From contig NZ_QWKP01000221.1 in NCBI RefSeq assembly GCF_003470205.1, positions 25,162 through 89,161 on the forward strand: 64,000 nt of DNA, in the 5' to 3' direction. Source of the stretch: Cellulomonas rhizosphaerae. Lineage in GTDB: Bacteria; Actinomycetota; Actinomycetes; Actinomycetales; Cellulomonadaceae. The position numbers and the translations under genes were made by a program. This document shows positions 48,413-57,200 of this stretch, piece by piece (positions within the stretch are counted from its first letter, which is position 1; each line of letters starts with the position of its first letter). Under the pieces are notes generated by a model. It worked only from the letters and a program-made list of their open reading frames with translations, was not told the DNA's origin and ran no database searches.

Positions 48413-48445
48413 GACGCCCCACCGGCGGCTCGCCGGTGGGGCGTC
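48413..48445 (-). terminator. Terminator of mannanase gene
   Basis: Perfect 14-bp stem GACGCCCCACCGGC (48413-48426) / GCCGGTGGGGCGTC (48432-48445), 5-nt loop, starting 8 bp past the mannanase stop. Confidence 0.75.
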
Positions 48446-48452
48446 GGGTCCG

Positions 48453-51400
48453 TCAGCGCACGCGGAGCGTCACCGTCCTGCTCGTCACCTTGCCCGCCGA
48501 GCTCTTCACGACCACCTTGAGCTTGGTGCCCGAGGCCGACGCCGTCGCCTTGAGCGAGTACGAGGCGGACGTCGCGCCGCTGACCTTGACCCAGGAGCCC
48601 GCCTTGGCGCGGTACCACTGGTAGGTCGGGGCCGGGTAGCCCGTGGCGACGACGCGGAACGTCGCCTTCGCGCCGCGTGCTGCGGACACCGACGACGGCT
48701 GCTTCGTGATCCGCGGTGCCACGCGCGTGCCCGTGACCTTCGCGGCGTTGCTCGCCGTGCTGCCGGCCGCGTTGCGGAAGACCGCGCGGACGTGAGCGCC
48801 GTCGAGCGCCTTCGTGAGCTCCAGCCGCAGCGTCGTCGACGTCGCGCCCGGGATCGTCCGCCACGTCGTCGAGCCCTTCGCGCGGCGCTCCCACGTCACG
48901 GTCGGGGACGGGTAGCCCGTGGCCGCGGCCGTGAGCTTCACGGTGCGGCCGAGCGGGGCCGACGCCGACCGGGGCTGGGTCGTGACGACGGGCTTGGTGC
49001 GGGTGACCGTGACGGTCGCCGCGTTCGTCGTGGCCGAGCCCGCCGCGTTGGTGAACACCGCGCGGTAGGCGGTGCCGTCGGTGGTGCTGCTCAGCGTGAC
49101 CTTCAGCGTCGGCGCGGTGGCGCCGGCCACGGCGGTCCAGGACGACGAGCCCGCCTTCCGGGACTGCCACTGGACCGTCGGCGCCGGCTCGCCCGTGGCG
49201 GCCGCGGTCAGCGTGACCGTGCCCTTGAGCGACCCGGAGACCGACGCCGGCTGCGTGGTGATCGCCGGGGCGACCTGGACGGGCTCGGCCGGGAAGTCGC
49301 CGACCGCGAGGTCGTCGACGAAGAACGAGCCCGTCGCGGGCAGGGCGGGGTTGGCCTGCGTCGCCATGATGATGAACTCGTTGACCTTCGCGAGCTGGGC
49401 CCGGGTGGGGCGCAGCGAGGACGAGAGGCCCGACGGGTAGGTCACCACGGCGTCGTCGAACGCGAGCTGGACCGTGCGGGCCGTCCCCGTCAGCGGGACG
49501 GGCAGGTCCCAGAACCAGTCGTCGCCGGTGCCGTCGGCCGAGGCCGTGCGGAACCGGAGCGCGACCTGCTGGCCCGGGCCGTTCGGGTCGATCCACGCGG
49601 TGACGCCGTCCAGCCCGGCCCACGAGTGCCCGCCGAGCCAGCGCGACTCCTGCAGGTACGTCGTCGTGCCGAAGTCGTAGTCGAACCGCCCGGCCTTCGA
49701 GCCCGCCGAGCCCTTGCCCGGCGCGAGGGAGAGCTGCCAGCCGTCGCCCCACGCCTGGTCGGCGTTGTTGCTCCACGAGGCGCGCAGGTCCGTGGTCGTG
49801 GCGTAGGGGTCGAACGTGTCGAGGACCTCGGGCGTGCCGTCCGGGACCTCGGGTGCGACCTCGCCGCCGACGACGCGGATGTCGTCGGCGCCGAACGTGC
49901 CCGACCCGCTGGTCGAGCTCGAGGCGATGACGAGCTCGTTGACCACGCCCAGCGCGGCGTCGTCGAGCGGGTCCGTCAGGTCGGCCGGCCAGGAGGGTGC
50001 GAACGACGAGAACGGGATCTCGACCGTGTGCCACGACGAGTCCGCGAGCGGGACCTGCGCGAGGTAGTAGCTGCCGCCGCCGGTGCCGAGCTGGATCGCG
50101 AGCTGGTTGCCCGACCCGTCGCCCTTGACGCGCAGCGAGAGCGCGTCACGGCCTGCCCAGCTCTGCCCGCCGAGCCAGCGGGCGACGTCCTGCCAGCCGC
50201 CGTTCGCGTTGTCGTAGGCGAAGGACAGCGCGTGCTCACCCTCGCCCGCGTCCGTGGACAGCGAGATCAGGTCGGTCTTGCCGCGGTTGCCCCAGGCGGC
50301 GTCGAAGGCTGCCTCGTCCGCGTACGACTCGAAGTCGTCGACGAGGATCGGCTCGGCCGACGGCTCGGGGTCGACGTACTCGCCCTCGCCGGACGCCTCG
50401 ATGTCGTCGACGACGATCGATCCGGTCAGCGGCGCGCTGCCGCCGGCGTCGTTGAGGTAGGTGAAGAACTGGCTGACGTTCGCGAGCCGCTCCCACGTAA
50501 GGGTGGCACCGGCATTGGCGGTGTCCCACGGCGCCGGGGCGAAGTCGGTCCACGGGAGGTGCGCCACGTACGGCTCGTCGCCGGCGAGCGACGGGTACGC
50601 CTCGAACGTCACGCCTCCGGCCTGCACCTGGACCACGAGCTTGTGACCCGACGCGTCCGGGTCGATCCACAGGTCCAGCTGGCCGAAACCGGACCAGTTC
50701 TGCGTGGGCGCGTAGGACGTGCCGAAGCCCAGGTAGCCCGTGCGTGAGGCGGGGAAGTCGTAGGACAGGCGCGCGGCCTTGCCGTCGCCGTGCTCGGCGA
50801 GGGTCAGGGCCGACGAGGACGCGTTGTTGACCGTGTACGCGGCGCGCAGCGCGACGTCGTCGCCGTAGCCCTCGAAGTCGTCGACCGTGCCGGCAGCGAG
50901 CACCGGGGCCGCGCCGAGGATGAGGGACACGTCCGCGGACAGGCTGGTCCCGCCGCCTGTCGCCGTGACCGAGGCGGCCACGGTCCGGTTGGTGAGCGCG
51001 TCCTCGCCGATCTCCCAGGTGCCGGACCAGTAGCCGTCCTCGTCGGGCGTGAGCGTGACCGGGGCGAAGCCGTCGGCCGTGAACGTCACCGAGGTGATCC
51101 CGGGCGCCGCGGTGATCTTGGCGCGCACTGTCGTCGTCGGGGTGGTGATCCGCGTGCCGTCGGCCGGCGTGACCAGCCGCACCGCCGGGTCCTGGGCGCC
51201 TGCGGTGGCGCTCAGCGAGTACGGCGAGCCCGTCTCGCTGGCGAACACGGACCCCGGGTCGTCGTACAGGGCCTGGAAGTCGCCGGCCATCTCGTGGCCC
51301 GCGTACGGGACGTAGATCTGGCCCGAGCCGAAGTTCGCCCACGTGAGCATCCACGCGACGCGGCTGGCCTTCTCGCTCGCGCGCAGGCCGGACAGGAGCT

Positions 51401-52436
51401 CGGTGAAGTAGTGCAGCGACTTGTTGCCGGTCGGCTTGATGGTCCGGTCGCCGTTGCGGCCGAACTCGGTGAACGCCGGCACCTTGTGGCGCGCCGCGGC
51501 GAGGTCGACGACCATCTCGAGGTCGGTCACGACGGCGTCGACGTAGGCGGAGGAGTCGTCGGCCGCGTTGGAGTTCTCGTAGTTGTCGTACCCCAGCACG
51601 TCGACCCACTGGTCGCCCGGGTAGGTCTCGAGGTAGCGGGCGGCGTCTCCGTCGAACGAGCCGTTGGGCGAGAACGCGTAGAGCAGGTTGTGCACGCCCT
51701 TGACGTCGCGCAGGTACTCGACCGTGTAGCGGAAGATCTCCCTGTACTCGCCGGTCGTCGCGTGCGCGGCACCCCACCAGAACCACGAGCCCGTGTTCTC
51801 GTGGAACGGCCGGAAGATCACCGGCACGAGCGAGCCGTCGGGCCGCTCGGCCCCGGTCGCGGCGAGCGCGACGAGGTCCAGGTACGCGCGGTAGGCGGCG
51901 TTCTTGTCCCCGCCGGGCAGGATGTGGCTGACCACCCGGCCGCTGGTGTCGTAGAAGTCCTTGCCCGTCACGAAGTTCGGCATGTGCGCCGAGAGCGTGA
52001 CGACGGCACCGAGGCGGTCGGCGCGGACGAACTGCGCGGCGAGGGCGGCCGCGTTCTGCTCGTCGGTGTTCGCGGGAGAGCCCGGCTTCTCGTCGCCCTT
52101 GAGGGCGAGCGTGTCGAAGCCGAAGACGCCCGGCAGGTCGCCGGTGACGCTGTGGGCGTCCGACTCGATCGGCTGGCCGTCGGCCGCGGTGTACGGCTCC
52201 GAGATGGCCTCGTCCGTGGCGTGCTGCTGGCCGAACAGGATGCCGTGCGCCTGCTGGTCGCGCAGGTAGCGGAACAGCGAGCGCGTCTGGGCGGTGGCGC
52301 CGGTGTCGGCGATCGCCACGGTGCCGTCGTCGGCCGCGTGCGCCGTGGAGGCGATGGTCGTCAGGCCGGTGAAGGTCAGTGCCGCGGCGGCGACGGTCGC
52401 GGCCGCGCGCGAGAGCCGGTGTCTGGGGTTGGTCAT
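48453..52436 (-). CDS. Secreted modular beta-mannanase (GH26) with CBM-like and Ig-like domains
   Basis: A 1327-residue exoenzyme. A Sec signal peptide (LSRAAATVAAAALTFTGLTTIASTAHA) is cut near residue 34. The GH26 domain (about 45-400) has acid/base Glu213 in VIFRPFHENTGSWFWWG and nucleophile Glu324 in VPAFTEFGRNGD, plus LFGQQHATDE near the start. An Ig-like linker (about 415-510) is followed by three similar carbohydrate-binding modules resembling CBM11/CBM23 (about 515-690, 700-865, 875-1045), each opening VDDFEGYG, VDDFESYA or LDTFDPYA. Three Ig-like repeats (ITTQPASVSG, VTTQPRSASA, ITKQPSSVSA) finish the protein. There is no sortase or SLH anchor, so it is released. It closely recalls Cellulomonas fimi Man26A in plan. 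Confidence 0.92.
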   Translation of the reverse strand: MTNPRHRLSRAAATVAAAALTFTGLTTIASTAHAADDGTVAIADTGATAQTRSLFRYLRDQQAHGILFGQQHATDEAISEPYTAADGQPIESDAHSVTGDLPGVFGFDTLALKGDEKPGSPANTDEQNAAALAAQFVRADRLGAVVTLSAHMPNFVTGKDFYDTSGRVVSHILPGGDKNAAYRAYLDLVALAATGAERPDGSLVPVIFRPFHENTGSWFWWGAAHATTGEYREIFRYTVEYLRDVKGVHNLLYAFSPNGSFDGDAARYLETYPGDQWVDVLGYDNYENSNAADDSSAYVDAVVTDLEMVVDLAAARHKVPAFTEFGRNGDRTIKPTGNKSLHYFTELLSGLRASEKASRVAWMLTWANFGSGQIYVPYAGHEMAGDFQALYDDPGSVFASETGSPYSLSATAGAQDPAVRLVTPADGTRITTPTTTVRAKITAAPGITSVTFTADGFAPVTLTPDEDGYWSGTWEIGEDALTNRTVAASVTATGGGTSLSADVSLILGAAPVLAAGTVDDFEGYGDDVALRAAYTVNNASSSALTLAEHGDGKAARLSYDFPASRTGYLGFGTSYAPTQNWSGFGQLDLWIDPDASGHKLVVQVQAGGVTFEAYPSLAGDEPYVAHLPWTDFAPAPWDTANAGATLTWERLANVSQFFTYLNDAGGSAPLTGSIVVDDIEASGEGEYVDPEPSAEPILVDDFESYADEAAFDAAWGNRGKTDLISLSTDAGEGEHALSFAYDNANGGWQDVARWLGGQSWAGRDALSLRVKGDGSGNQLAIQLGTGGGSYYLAQVPLADSSWHTVEIPFSSFAPSWPADLTDPLDDAALGVVNELVIASSSTSGSGTFGADDIRVVGGEVAPEVPDGTPEVLDTFDPYATTTDLRASWSNNADQAWGDGWQLSLAPGKGSAGSKAGRFDYDFGTTTYLQESRWLGGHSWAGLDGVTAWIDPNGPGQQVALRFRTASADGTGDDWFWDLPVPLTGTARTVQLAFDDAVVTYPSGLSSSLRPTRAQLAKVNEFIIMATQANPALPATGSFFVDDLAVGDFPAEPVQVAPAITTQPASVSGSLKGTVTLTAAATGEPAPTVQWQSRKAGSSSWTAVAGATAPTLKVTLSSTTDGTAYRAVFTNAAGSATTNAATVTVTRTKPVVTTQPRSASAPLGRTVKLTAAATGYPSPTVTWERRAKGSTTWRTIPGATSTTLRLELTKALDGAHVRAVFRNAAGSTASNAAKVTGTRVAPRITKQPSSVSAARGAKATFRVVATGYPAPTYQWYRAKAGSWVKVSGATSASYSLKATASASGTKLKVVVKSSAGKVTSRTVTLRVR

Positions 52437-52515
52437 CGTGTTCTCCGTTGAACGACCCCGCGTCTGCAGGGCGACCGCTCGGTCCGTCGTTGGGCCGATC
52501 GGGCCGAGGGTAACT

Positions 52516-52544
52516 AAATTAGGCGAGCAAAGAAAGGGGTCTAA
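52516..52544 (-). promoter_or_regulatory. Promoter of mannanase gene
   Basis: Reading leftwards: TTAGAC (52544-52539), 17 nt, TAATTT (52521-52516), in the only clearly A+T-rich patch of this region (about 52510-52550). The leader to the ATG at 52436 is about 70 nt and contains GGAG. Confidence 0.55.
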
Positions 52545-52625
52545 GCGATTCGGCGGGACATTTCGCGCTCGGCGGGCCGCGCGGTCTCGTGGCGTGCGTG
52601 AGGTCGCACGGCGGCCGGATGTCGG

Positions 52626-52631
52626 TAGGTT
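52626..52631 (+). promoter_or_regulatory. -10 element of leaderless Gfo/Idh gene
   Basis: TAGGTT ends 6 nt before the ATG at 52638. Confidence 0.55.
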
Positions 52632-52637
52632 GACGGC

Positions 52638-53642
52638 ATGGCTCGCACCCCCGATCCCCGCTCCGCACCTCCGATCCGCTGGGGCATCCTCGGCGCAGGC
52701 GGCATCGCCTCGACGTTCGCCACGGCCGTCACGCAGCACACGCGCGCGCAGCTCGTCGCCGTGGGCTCACGCAACCGCGACCGCGCCGAGCGGTTCGCCA
52801 CGGCGCACGGCATCCCGACGACGCACGTCGGCTACCGCGAGCTCGTCGAGGACCCGCAGGTCGACGCCGTCTACGTCGCGACCCCGCACTCCGAGCACCG
52901 CGACCAGGCGCTGCTCGCGATCAAGGCCGGCAAGCACGTGCTCGTCGAGAAGGCGTTCACGCGCAACGAGGCCGAGGCGCGTGAGGTGTTCGACGCCGCG
53001 CGCGAGGCGGGCGTGTTCGTCATGGAGGCGATGTGGACGCGGTTCCTGCCGCACGTCGACGCGCTGCACCAGGTCATCGACGCCGGTGAGGTCGGCGAGA
53101 TCATCAACCTCAGCGCCGACCACGGCCAGCCCTTCGTCTACGACCCGAAGTCGCGCCTGTTCGACCCCGCCCTTGCGGGCGGGGCGTTGCTCGACCTCGG
53201 CGTCTACCCGGTCGCCTTCGCGCACGACTTCCTGGGTGTCCCGGACTCGGTCACGGCCGTCGGCACGCTGACGGACACGGGTGTCGACGGGCAGATCTCG
53301 ATGGTGCTGTCCTACGGCCAGCGCACGCAGGCGACGCTCTCGACGACGCTGTGGGCCAAGACGCCCACGATCGCGACCATCTCCGGGACCGAGGGCCACA
53401 TCTCGGTGGCGGGCAACTTCTACGGGCCGACGTCGTTCCGCGTGCAGCGGGCCGACGGGCGGGTGTGGGAGTTCGACCACCCCGGCACCAAGGGCCTGCA
53501 GTACGAGGCCGCGGAGGTCGCCCGACGCATCGCCGAGGGGGCCGTCGAGAGCGAGCGGATGTCCTGGCAGGGCACGCTCGAGGTGTTGCACACGATGGAC
53601 CAGATCCGCGCGCAGGTAGGTGTCGTCTACCCGGGCGAGTGA
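52638..53642 (+). CDS. Gfo/Idh/MocA-family oxidoreductase
   Basis: A 334-residue NAD(P)-dependent dehydrogenase. The Rossmann fold opens the protein (IRWGILGAGGIASTFATAV), followed by VAVGSRNRDRAERFA, the sugar-dehydrogenase segment HVLVEKAFTRNEAEARE with conserved EKA in place of EKP, and MEAMWTRFLPHV. The C-terminal alpha/beta domain contains LLDLGVYPVAFAHDFLG. The EKA/MEAMWTRF pattern is that of the dihydrodiol dehydrogenase / 1,5-anhydro-D-fructose reductase branch. It sits between the mannanase and tmk; a role in sugar oxidation is inferred. Confidence 0.9.
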   Translation: MARTPDPRSAPPIRWGILGAGGIASTFATAVTQHTRAQLVAVGSRNRDRAERFATAHGIPTTHVGYRELVEDPQVDAVYVATPHSEHRDQALLAIKAGKHVLVEKAFTRNEAEAREVFDAAREAGVFVMEAMWTRFLPHVDALHQVIDAGEVGEIINLSADHGQPFVYDPKSRLFDPALAGGALLDLGVYPVAFAHDFLGVPDSVTAVGTLTDTGVDGQISMVLSYGQRTQATLSTTLWAKTPTIATISGTEGHISVAGNFYGPTSFRVQRADGRVWEFDHPGTKGLQYEAAEVARRIAEGAVESERMSWQGTLEVLHTMDQIRAQVGVVYPGE

Positions 53643-53662
53643 GGCTTGTCGGCAGCCACCTA

Positions 53663-53668
53663 TACCCT
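53663..53668 (+). promoter_or_regulatory. -10 element of leaderless tmk-holB
   Basis: TACCCT (within TATACCCT) ends 7 nt before the GTG at 53676. Confidence 0.5.
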
Positions 53669-53675
53669 GGCGCAC

Positions 53676-54290
53676 GTGACGTCACCCGGCCTGTTCGTGT
53701 CCCTCGAGGGCGGTGACGGCGCGGGCAAGTCCACGCAGGCCCGGCTGCTCCGTGACTGGCTCGTGGCCGCGGGGCGCGAGGTGGTGCTGACGCGCGAGCC
53801 CGGGGGCACGTCGCTGGGTCAGGTCCTGCGCGACGCGGTGCTGCACGGCGACCACATCGACGCCCGCACCGAGGCGCTGCTGTACGCCACGGACCGCGCG
53901 CACCACGTCGCGTCGCTGGTCCGGCCGGCGCTCGCGCGCGGGGCCGTGGTCATCACCGACCGCTACCTCGACTCCTCGGTCGCGTACCAGGGCAGCGGCC
54001 GGGACCTGGGGGCGGACGAGGTGGAGAGCCTGTCCCTGTGGGCGACGGACGGCCTGCTCCCCGCCCTCACGGTGCTGCTCGACCTCGACCCGGTGGTCGG
54101 GCAGTCCCGGCTGACGGGCGCGCCCGACCGGCTGGAGCGCGCGGGCGACGAGTTCCACCGCCGCACCCGCGCTGCCTTCCTGGCGCGCGCCGAGGCCGAC
54201 CCCGGGCGCTGGCTCGTGCTCGACGCGACGATGCCCGCAGACGAGCTGGCCGCGGCGATCCGCACGCGCGTCGAGAAGCTGGTCGCGTGA
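53676..54290 (+). CDS. tmk: dTMP kinase
   Basis: A 204-residue thymidylate kinase making dTDP from dTMP. P-loop GGDGAGKSTQARLL, the DRX motif in VITDRYLDSSVAYQGSGR, and the LID/substrate regions LTREPGGTSLGQVLRDAVL and TVLLDLDPVVG are all present. I start at GTG 53676 (VTSPGLFVSLEGG), 7 nt after TACCCT; the open frame upstream adds ten unconserved residues. The stop overlaps the holB start (GTGA), a pairing common in Gram-positive bacteria. Confidence 0.96.
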   Translation: MTSPGLFVSLEGGDGAGKSTQARLLRDWLVAAGREVVLTREPGGTSLGQVLRDAVLHGDHIDARTEALLYATDRAHHVASLVRPALARGAVVITDRYLDSSVAYQGSGRDLGADEVESLSLWATDGLLPALTVLLDLDPVVGQSRLTGAPDRLERAGDEFHRRTRAAFLARAEADPGRWLVLDATMPADELAAAIRTRVEKLVA

Positions 54291-55423
54291 GCGTCTGGGA
54301 CGAGGTCGTCGGCCAGGAGCCCACGGTCGAGGTGCTCCGCACGGCCGTCGTCGACCCGTCCGCGATGACGCACGCGTGGCTGCTCACCGGGCCGCCGGGC
54401 TCGGGCCGGTCCAACGCGGCGCGCGCCTTCGCGGCGGCACTGCAGTGCGTCGATGGCGGGTGCGGGCACTGCCACGACTGCCTGACGACCCTGCACGGCA
54501 CCCACCCGGACGTCACGGTCGTCGCCACCGAGGGCGTGTTCATCCGCGCCGAGGTGGCCCGCCCGCTCGTCGAGCTGGCCCAGCGCTCGCCGTCGCAGGG
54601 GCGCTGGCGCGTGATCATCGTCGAGGACGCCGACCGGCTCAACGACACGAGCGGCAACGCGCTGCTCAAGGCCATCGAGGAGCCCGCGCCCCGCACGGTG
54701 TGGGTGCTGTGCGCCCCGAGCCCGCAGGACGTGCTGGTCACGCTGCGCTCCCGCAGCCGGTCGGTCGCGCTGCGCGTGCCGCCGGTGGACGCGGTGGCCG
54801 CACTGCTCGTGAGCCGCGACGGCATCGAGCCGTCAGTCGCTGCGGTCGCCGCGCGGGCCGCGCAGTCGCACGTCGGCATCGCGCGCCGCCTCGCGCGGGA
54901 CCCGCAGGCGCGGGCTCGTCGGGACGCCGTGCTGTCCGTCGCCGCCCGGATCCGCGGCGTGGGCGACGCGGTGCTCGCGGCCGGGGACCTCGTCGCGACC
55001 GCGCAGGCCGATGCGAAGGCGGCGACCGAGGAGCGCGACGCCGACGAGCGGGCCTCGCTGCTGCGCTCGCTGGGCGCGGAGGGCGCGGCGGCACTGCCGC
55101 CGGCCGTGCGTTCGCAGGTCAAGACTCTCGAGGAGGAGCAGAAGCGCCGGGCGACCCGCGCGCAGCGTGACGTGCTCGACCGCGCGATGGTCGACCTGCT
55201 CTCGCTGTACCGCGACGTGCTCGTCGTGCAGCTCGGGGCCCAGGTCGAGCTCGTGAACGTCGAGCACGGCGACGACGTGCGCGCGCTGGCCTCGGCCAGC
55301 ACGGCGGAGCAGACGCTTCGCCGGATGGACGCGGTCGGTCAGGCGCGCACACGGCTGGCCGGGAACGTCGCGCCGCTGCTCGCGGTCGAGGCGATGACGA
55401 TCGCGCTGCGGCCGCAGGGCTGA
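54287..55423 (+). CDS. holB: DNA polymerase III delta-prime subunit
   Basis: A 378-residue AAA+ clamp-loader subunit. It starts with WDEVVGQEPTVEVLRTAV, has a degenerate Walker A GPPGSGRSN (Arg for Lys, so no ATP hydrolysis, as expected for delta-prime), a zinc module CVDGGCGHCHDC, and the arginine-finger region LLKAIEEPAPRTVWVLC. The C-terminal collar domain is helical, with a charged stretch TLEEEQKRRATRAQRD. The GTG at 54287 overlaps the tmk stop by 4 bp. It acts in the cytoplasm loading the beta clamp. Confidence 0.95.
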   Translation: MSVWDEVVGQEPTVEVLRTAVVDPSAMTHAWLLTGPPGSGRSNAARAFAAALQCVDGGCGHCHDCLTTLHGTHPDVTVVATEGVFIRAEVARPLVELAQRSPSQGRWRVIIVEDADRLNDTSGNALLKAIEEPAPRTVWVLCAPSPQDVLVTLRSRSRSVALRVPPVDAVAALLVSRDGIEPSVAAVAARAAQSHVGIARRLARDPQARARRDAVLSVAARIRGVGDAVLAAGDLVATAQADAKAATEERDADERASLLRSLGAEGAAALPPAVRSQVKTLEEEQKRRATRAQRDVLDRAMVDLLSLYRDVLVVQLGAQVELVNVEHGDDVRALASASTAEQTLRRMDAVGQARTRLAGNVAPLLAVEAMTIALRPQG

Positions 55424-55456
55424 CGTCGGGTGAGTCGTTCTGCCAGATTTGCCGAT

Positions 55457-55462
55457 TACCCT
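55457..55462 (+). promoter_or_regulatory. -10 element of leaderless TAP-like hydrolase gene
   Basis: TACCCT ends 6 nt before the ATG at 55469. Confidence 0.55.
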
Positions 55463-55468
55463 CGTCGC

Positions 55469-56998
55469 ATGCCGACTGCCCGCCTGCTGCGTCCCGTCGT
55501 CGTCCTGGTCGGCATCGCGGCCCTCGTCCTGACCGGCTGCGCGCCGGACAAGAACCAGGTCACCGCGCCCACGTCCTCGGCGAGCGGCCCGTCGGCCGAC
55601 GTCGACTACGGCGACCTGGCCGACTTCTACGACCAGCAGCTGGACTGGAAGAAGTGCGACGCCGGCCAGTGCGCGACGCTGACCGTCCCGCTCGACTACG
55701 ACGACCCCTCGGGCGAGACGATCGGGCTCGCGCTCGCGCGCCACGAGGCCGACGACACGCCGATCGGCTCGCTGCTCATCAACCCCGGTGGGCCCGGCGC
55801 CTCGGGCGTCGACTTTCTGCAGTCGTTCCTCGGCGAGGCGACCTCCACGCTGAAGAAGAGCTTCGACCTCGTCAGCTTCGACCCGCGCGGCATCCAGCGC
55901 TCGTCGCCCATCGAGTGCGTCGACGCCAAGGAGATGGACCGCATCACCGCGCTCGACCCGGACACGTCCACGGACGCCGGCCTGCAGGACATGATCGACG
56001 AGAGCGCGAAGTTCTCGAACGCGTGCCTCGACCGCTCGGGCGCCGTGTTCGGCCACGTCGACACGATCAGCGCCGCGAAGGACCTCGACGTGATGCGCGC
56101 GGTGCTCGGCGACGACGTCCTGCACTACCTCGGCTTCTCCTACGGCACGAAGCTCGGCGCGACGTACGCGGCCCTGTTCCCCGACCGCGCCGGCCGCCTC
56201 GTCCTGGACGGCGCGCTCGACCCGACGCTGACCGAGGGGGCGATCGAGTCGGGCCAGGCAGCGGGCTTCGAGGGCGCCCTGCGCGCCTACGTCGCCGACT
56301 GCCTCAAGGGCAGCAGCTGCCCGCTGACGGGGTCGGTGGACAACGGGATGAAGCAGATCCGCGCGCTGCTGGACCGCGCGAAGACGAGCCCGCTCGACAC
56401 CGGCACCGACCGCGAGCTGACCCAGGCTCTCGCGTTCTCCGGCATCGCGGTCACGCTCTACTCGCAGAGCTTCTGGTCCGCGCTGACCCAGGGCCTGACC
56501 GCCGCCATCCGCCAGGGCGACGGCTCGATCCTGCTGTCGTTCTCGGACGTCTACTACGACCGCGCCGAGGACGGCACCTACTCGACGAACTCCACGGAGG
56601 CGTTCCGCGCGGTCAACTGCCTCGACGACCGCAGCTCGACCGACGTCGACGACATGCGCGCGCAGGCCGCCGAGATCACCAAGGTCGCACCCACGGTGGG
56701 CTCGTTCTTCTCCTACGGGGGCACCTCGTGCGGCGACTGGTCGGTGCCCGAGGTCGGCTCGCTCGACGACTACAGCGCGCAGGGTGCTCCACCGATCCTC
56801 GTCGTCGGCACGACCAACGACCCCGCGACGCCGTACAAGTGGGCGCAGTCGCTGGCCACGACGCTCTCGTCGGGCGTCCTGCTGACGTACGAGGGCGAGG
56901 GCCACACCGCCTACCGCGCCGAGAACTCGTGCATCGCCAAGGTCGTCGACGCCTACCTCGTGGACGGGACCGTGCCCGACGACGGCACCCGCTGCTGA
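55469..56998 (+). CDS. Alpha/beta-hydrolase lipoprotein, tripeptidyl-aminopeptidase (TAP)-like
   Basis: A 509-residue secreted lipoprotein. The signal ends in the lipobox LVLTGC with Cys24. The alpha/beta-hydrolase core has the oxyanion segment LINPGGPGASGVDFLQ, nucleophile Ser224 in GFSYGTKLG, and a C-terminal TAP-like domain with Asp in VVGTTNDPATPYKWA and His in EGEGHTAYRAENSC. Such Streptomyces SlpD/E-type enzymes release amino acids or peptides from N-termini outside the cell. I start at ATG 55469, 6 nt after TACCCT. Its place after holB and before tRNA-Thr is conserved in actinobacteria. Confidence 0.92.
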   Translation: MPTARLLRPVVVLVGIAALVLTGCAPDKNQVTAPTSSASGPSADVDYGDLADFYDQQLDWKKCDAGQCATLTVPLDYDDPSGETIGLALARHEADDTPIGSLLINPGGPGASGVDFLQSFLGEATSTLKKSFDLVSFDPRGIQRSSPIECVDAKEMDRITALDPDTSTDAGLQDMIDESAKFSNACLDRSGAVFGHVDTISAAKDLDVMRAVLGDDVLHYLGFSYGTKLGATYAALFPDRAGRLVLDGALDPTLTEGAIESGQAAGFEGALRAYVADCLKGSSCPLTGSVDNGMKQIRALLDRAKTSPLDTGTDRELTQALAFSGIAVTLYSQSFWSALTQGLTAAIRQGDGSILLSFSDVYYDRAEDGTYSTNSTEAFRAVNCLDDRSSTDVDDMRAQAAEITKVAPTVGSFFSYGGTSCGDWSVPEVGSLDDYSAQGAPPILVVGTTNDPATPYKWAQSLATTLSSGVLLTYEGEGHTAYRAENSCIAKVVDAYLVDGTVPDDGTRC

Positions 56999-57004
56999 CC
57001 CGCT

Positions 57005-57034
57005 TTGGAACCTGCCCGTGTTGGCGGGTACAGT
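57005..57034 (+). promoter_or_regulatory. tRNA-Thr promoter
   Basis: TTGGAA (57005-57010), 18 nt, TACAGT (57029-57034), 46 nt before the mature tRNA. Confidence 0.55.
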
Positions 57035-57080
57035 GGGCGCGCTCGCCGGGTCCTACGGGTTTCCTCAGTAGTCCGGCGAT

Positions 57081-57153
57081 GCCGCCTTAGCTCAGTCGGC
57101 AGAGCGTCTCACTCGTAATGAGAAGGTCAAGAGTTCGATTCTCTTAGGCGGCT
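57081..57153 (+). tRNA. tRNA-Thr (anticodon CGT)
   Basis: A 73-nt cloverleaf. Acceptor GCCGCCT pairs with AGGCGGC (7 bp), D-arm GCTC...GAGC, anticodon stem TCTCA/TGAGA around loop CTCGTAA (anticodon CGT at 57114-57116, reads ACG), T-arm AAGAG-TTCGATT-CTCTT. CCA is not encoded. It follows the TAP-like hydrolase gene and has its own promoter and terminator. Confidence 0.96.
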
Positions 57154-57160
57154 CACACAT

Positions 57161-57189
57161 CCGAAGGCCCTCCTCGTGGGGGCCTTCGG
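57161..57189 (+). terminator. tRNA-Thr terminator (also serves arr)
   Basis: Perfect 10-bp stem CCGAAGGCCC (57161-57170) / GGGCCTTCGG (57180-57189), 9-nt loop, 8 bp past the tRNA and 12 bp past the convergent arr stop. Confidence 0.75.
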
Positions 57190-57200
57190 CGTCTCCGGGT

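Noticed and set aside
57081..57189. Prophage or integrative element attachment site at tRNA-Thr.
   Set aside because: No integrase gene and no repeated tRNA 3' end were seen in the flanking sequence.
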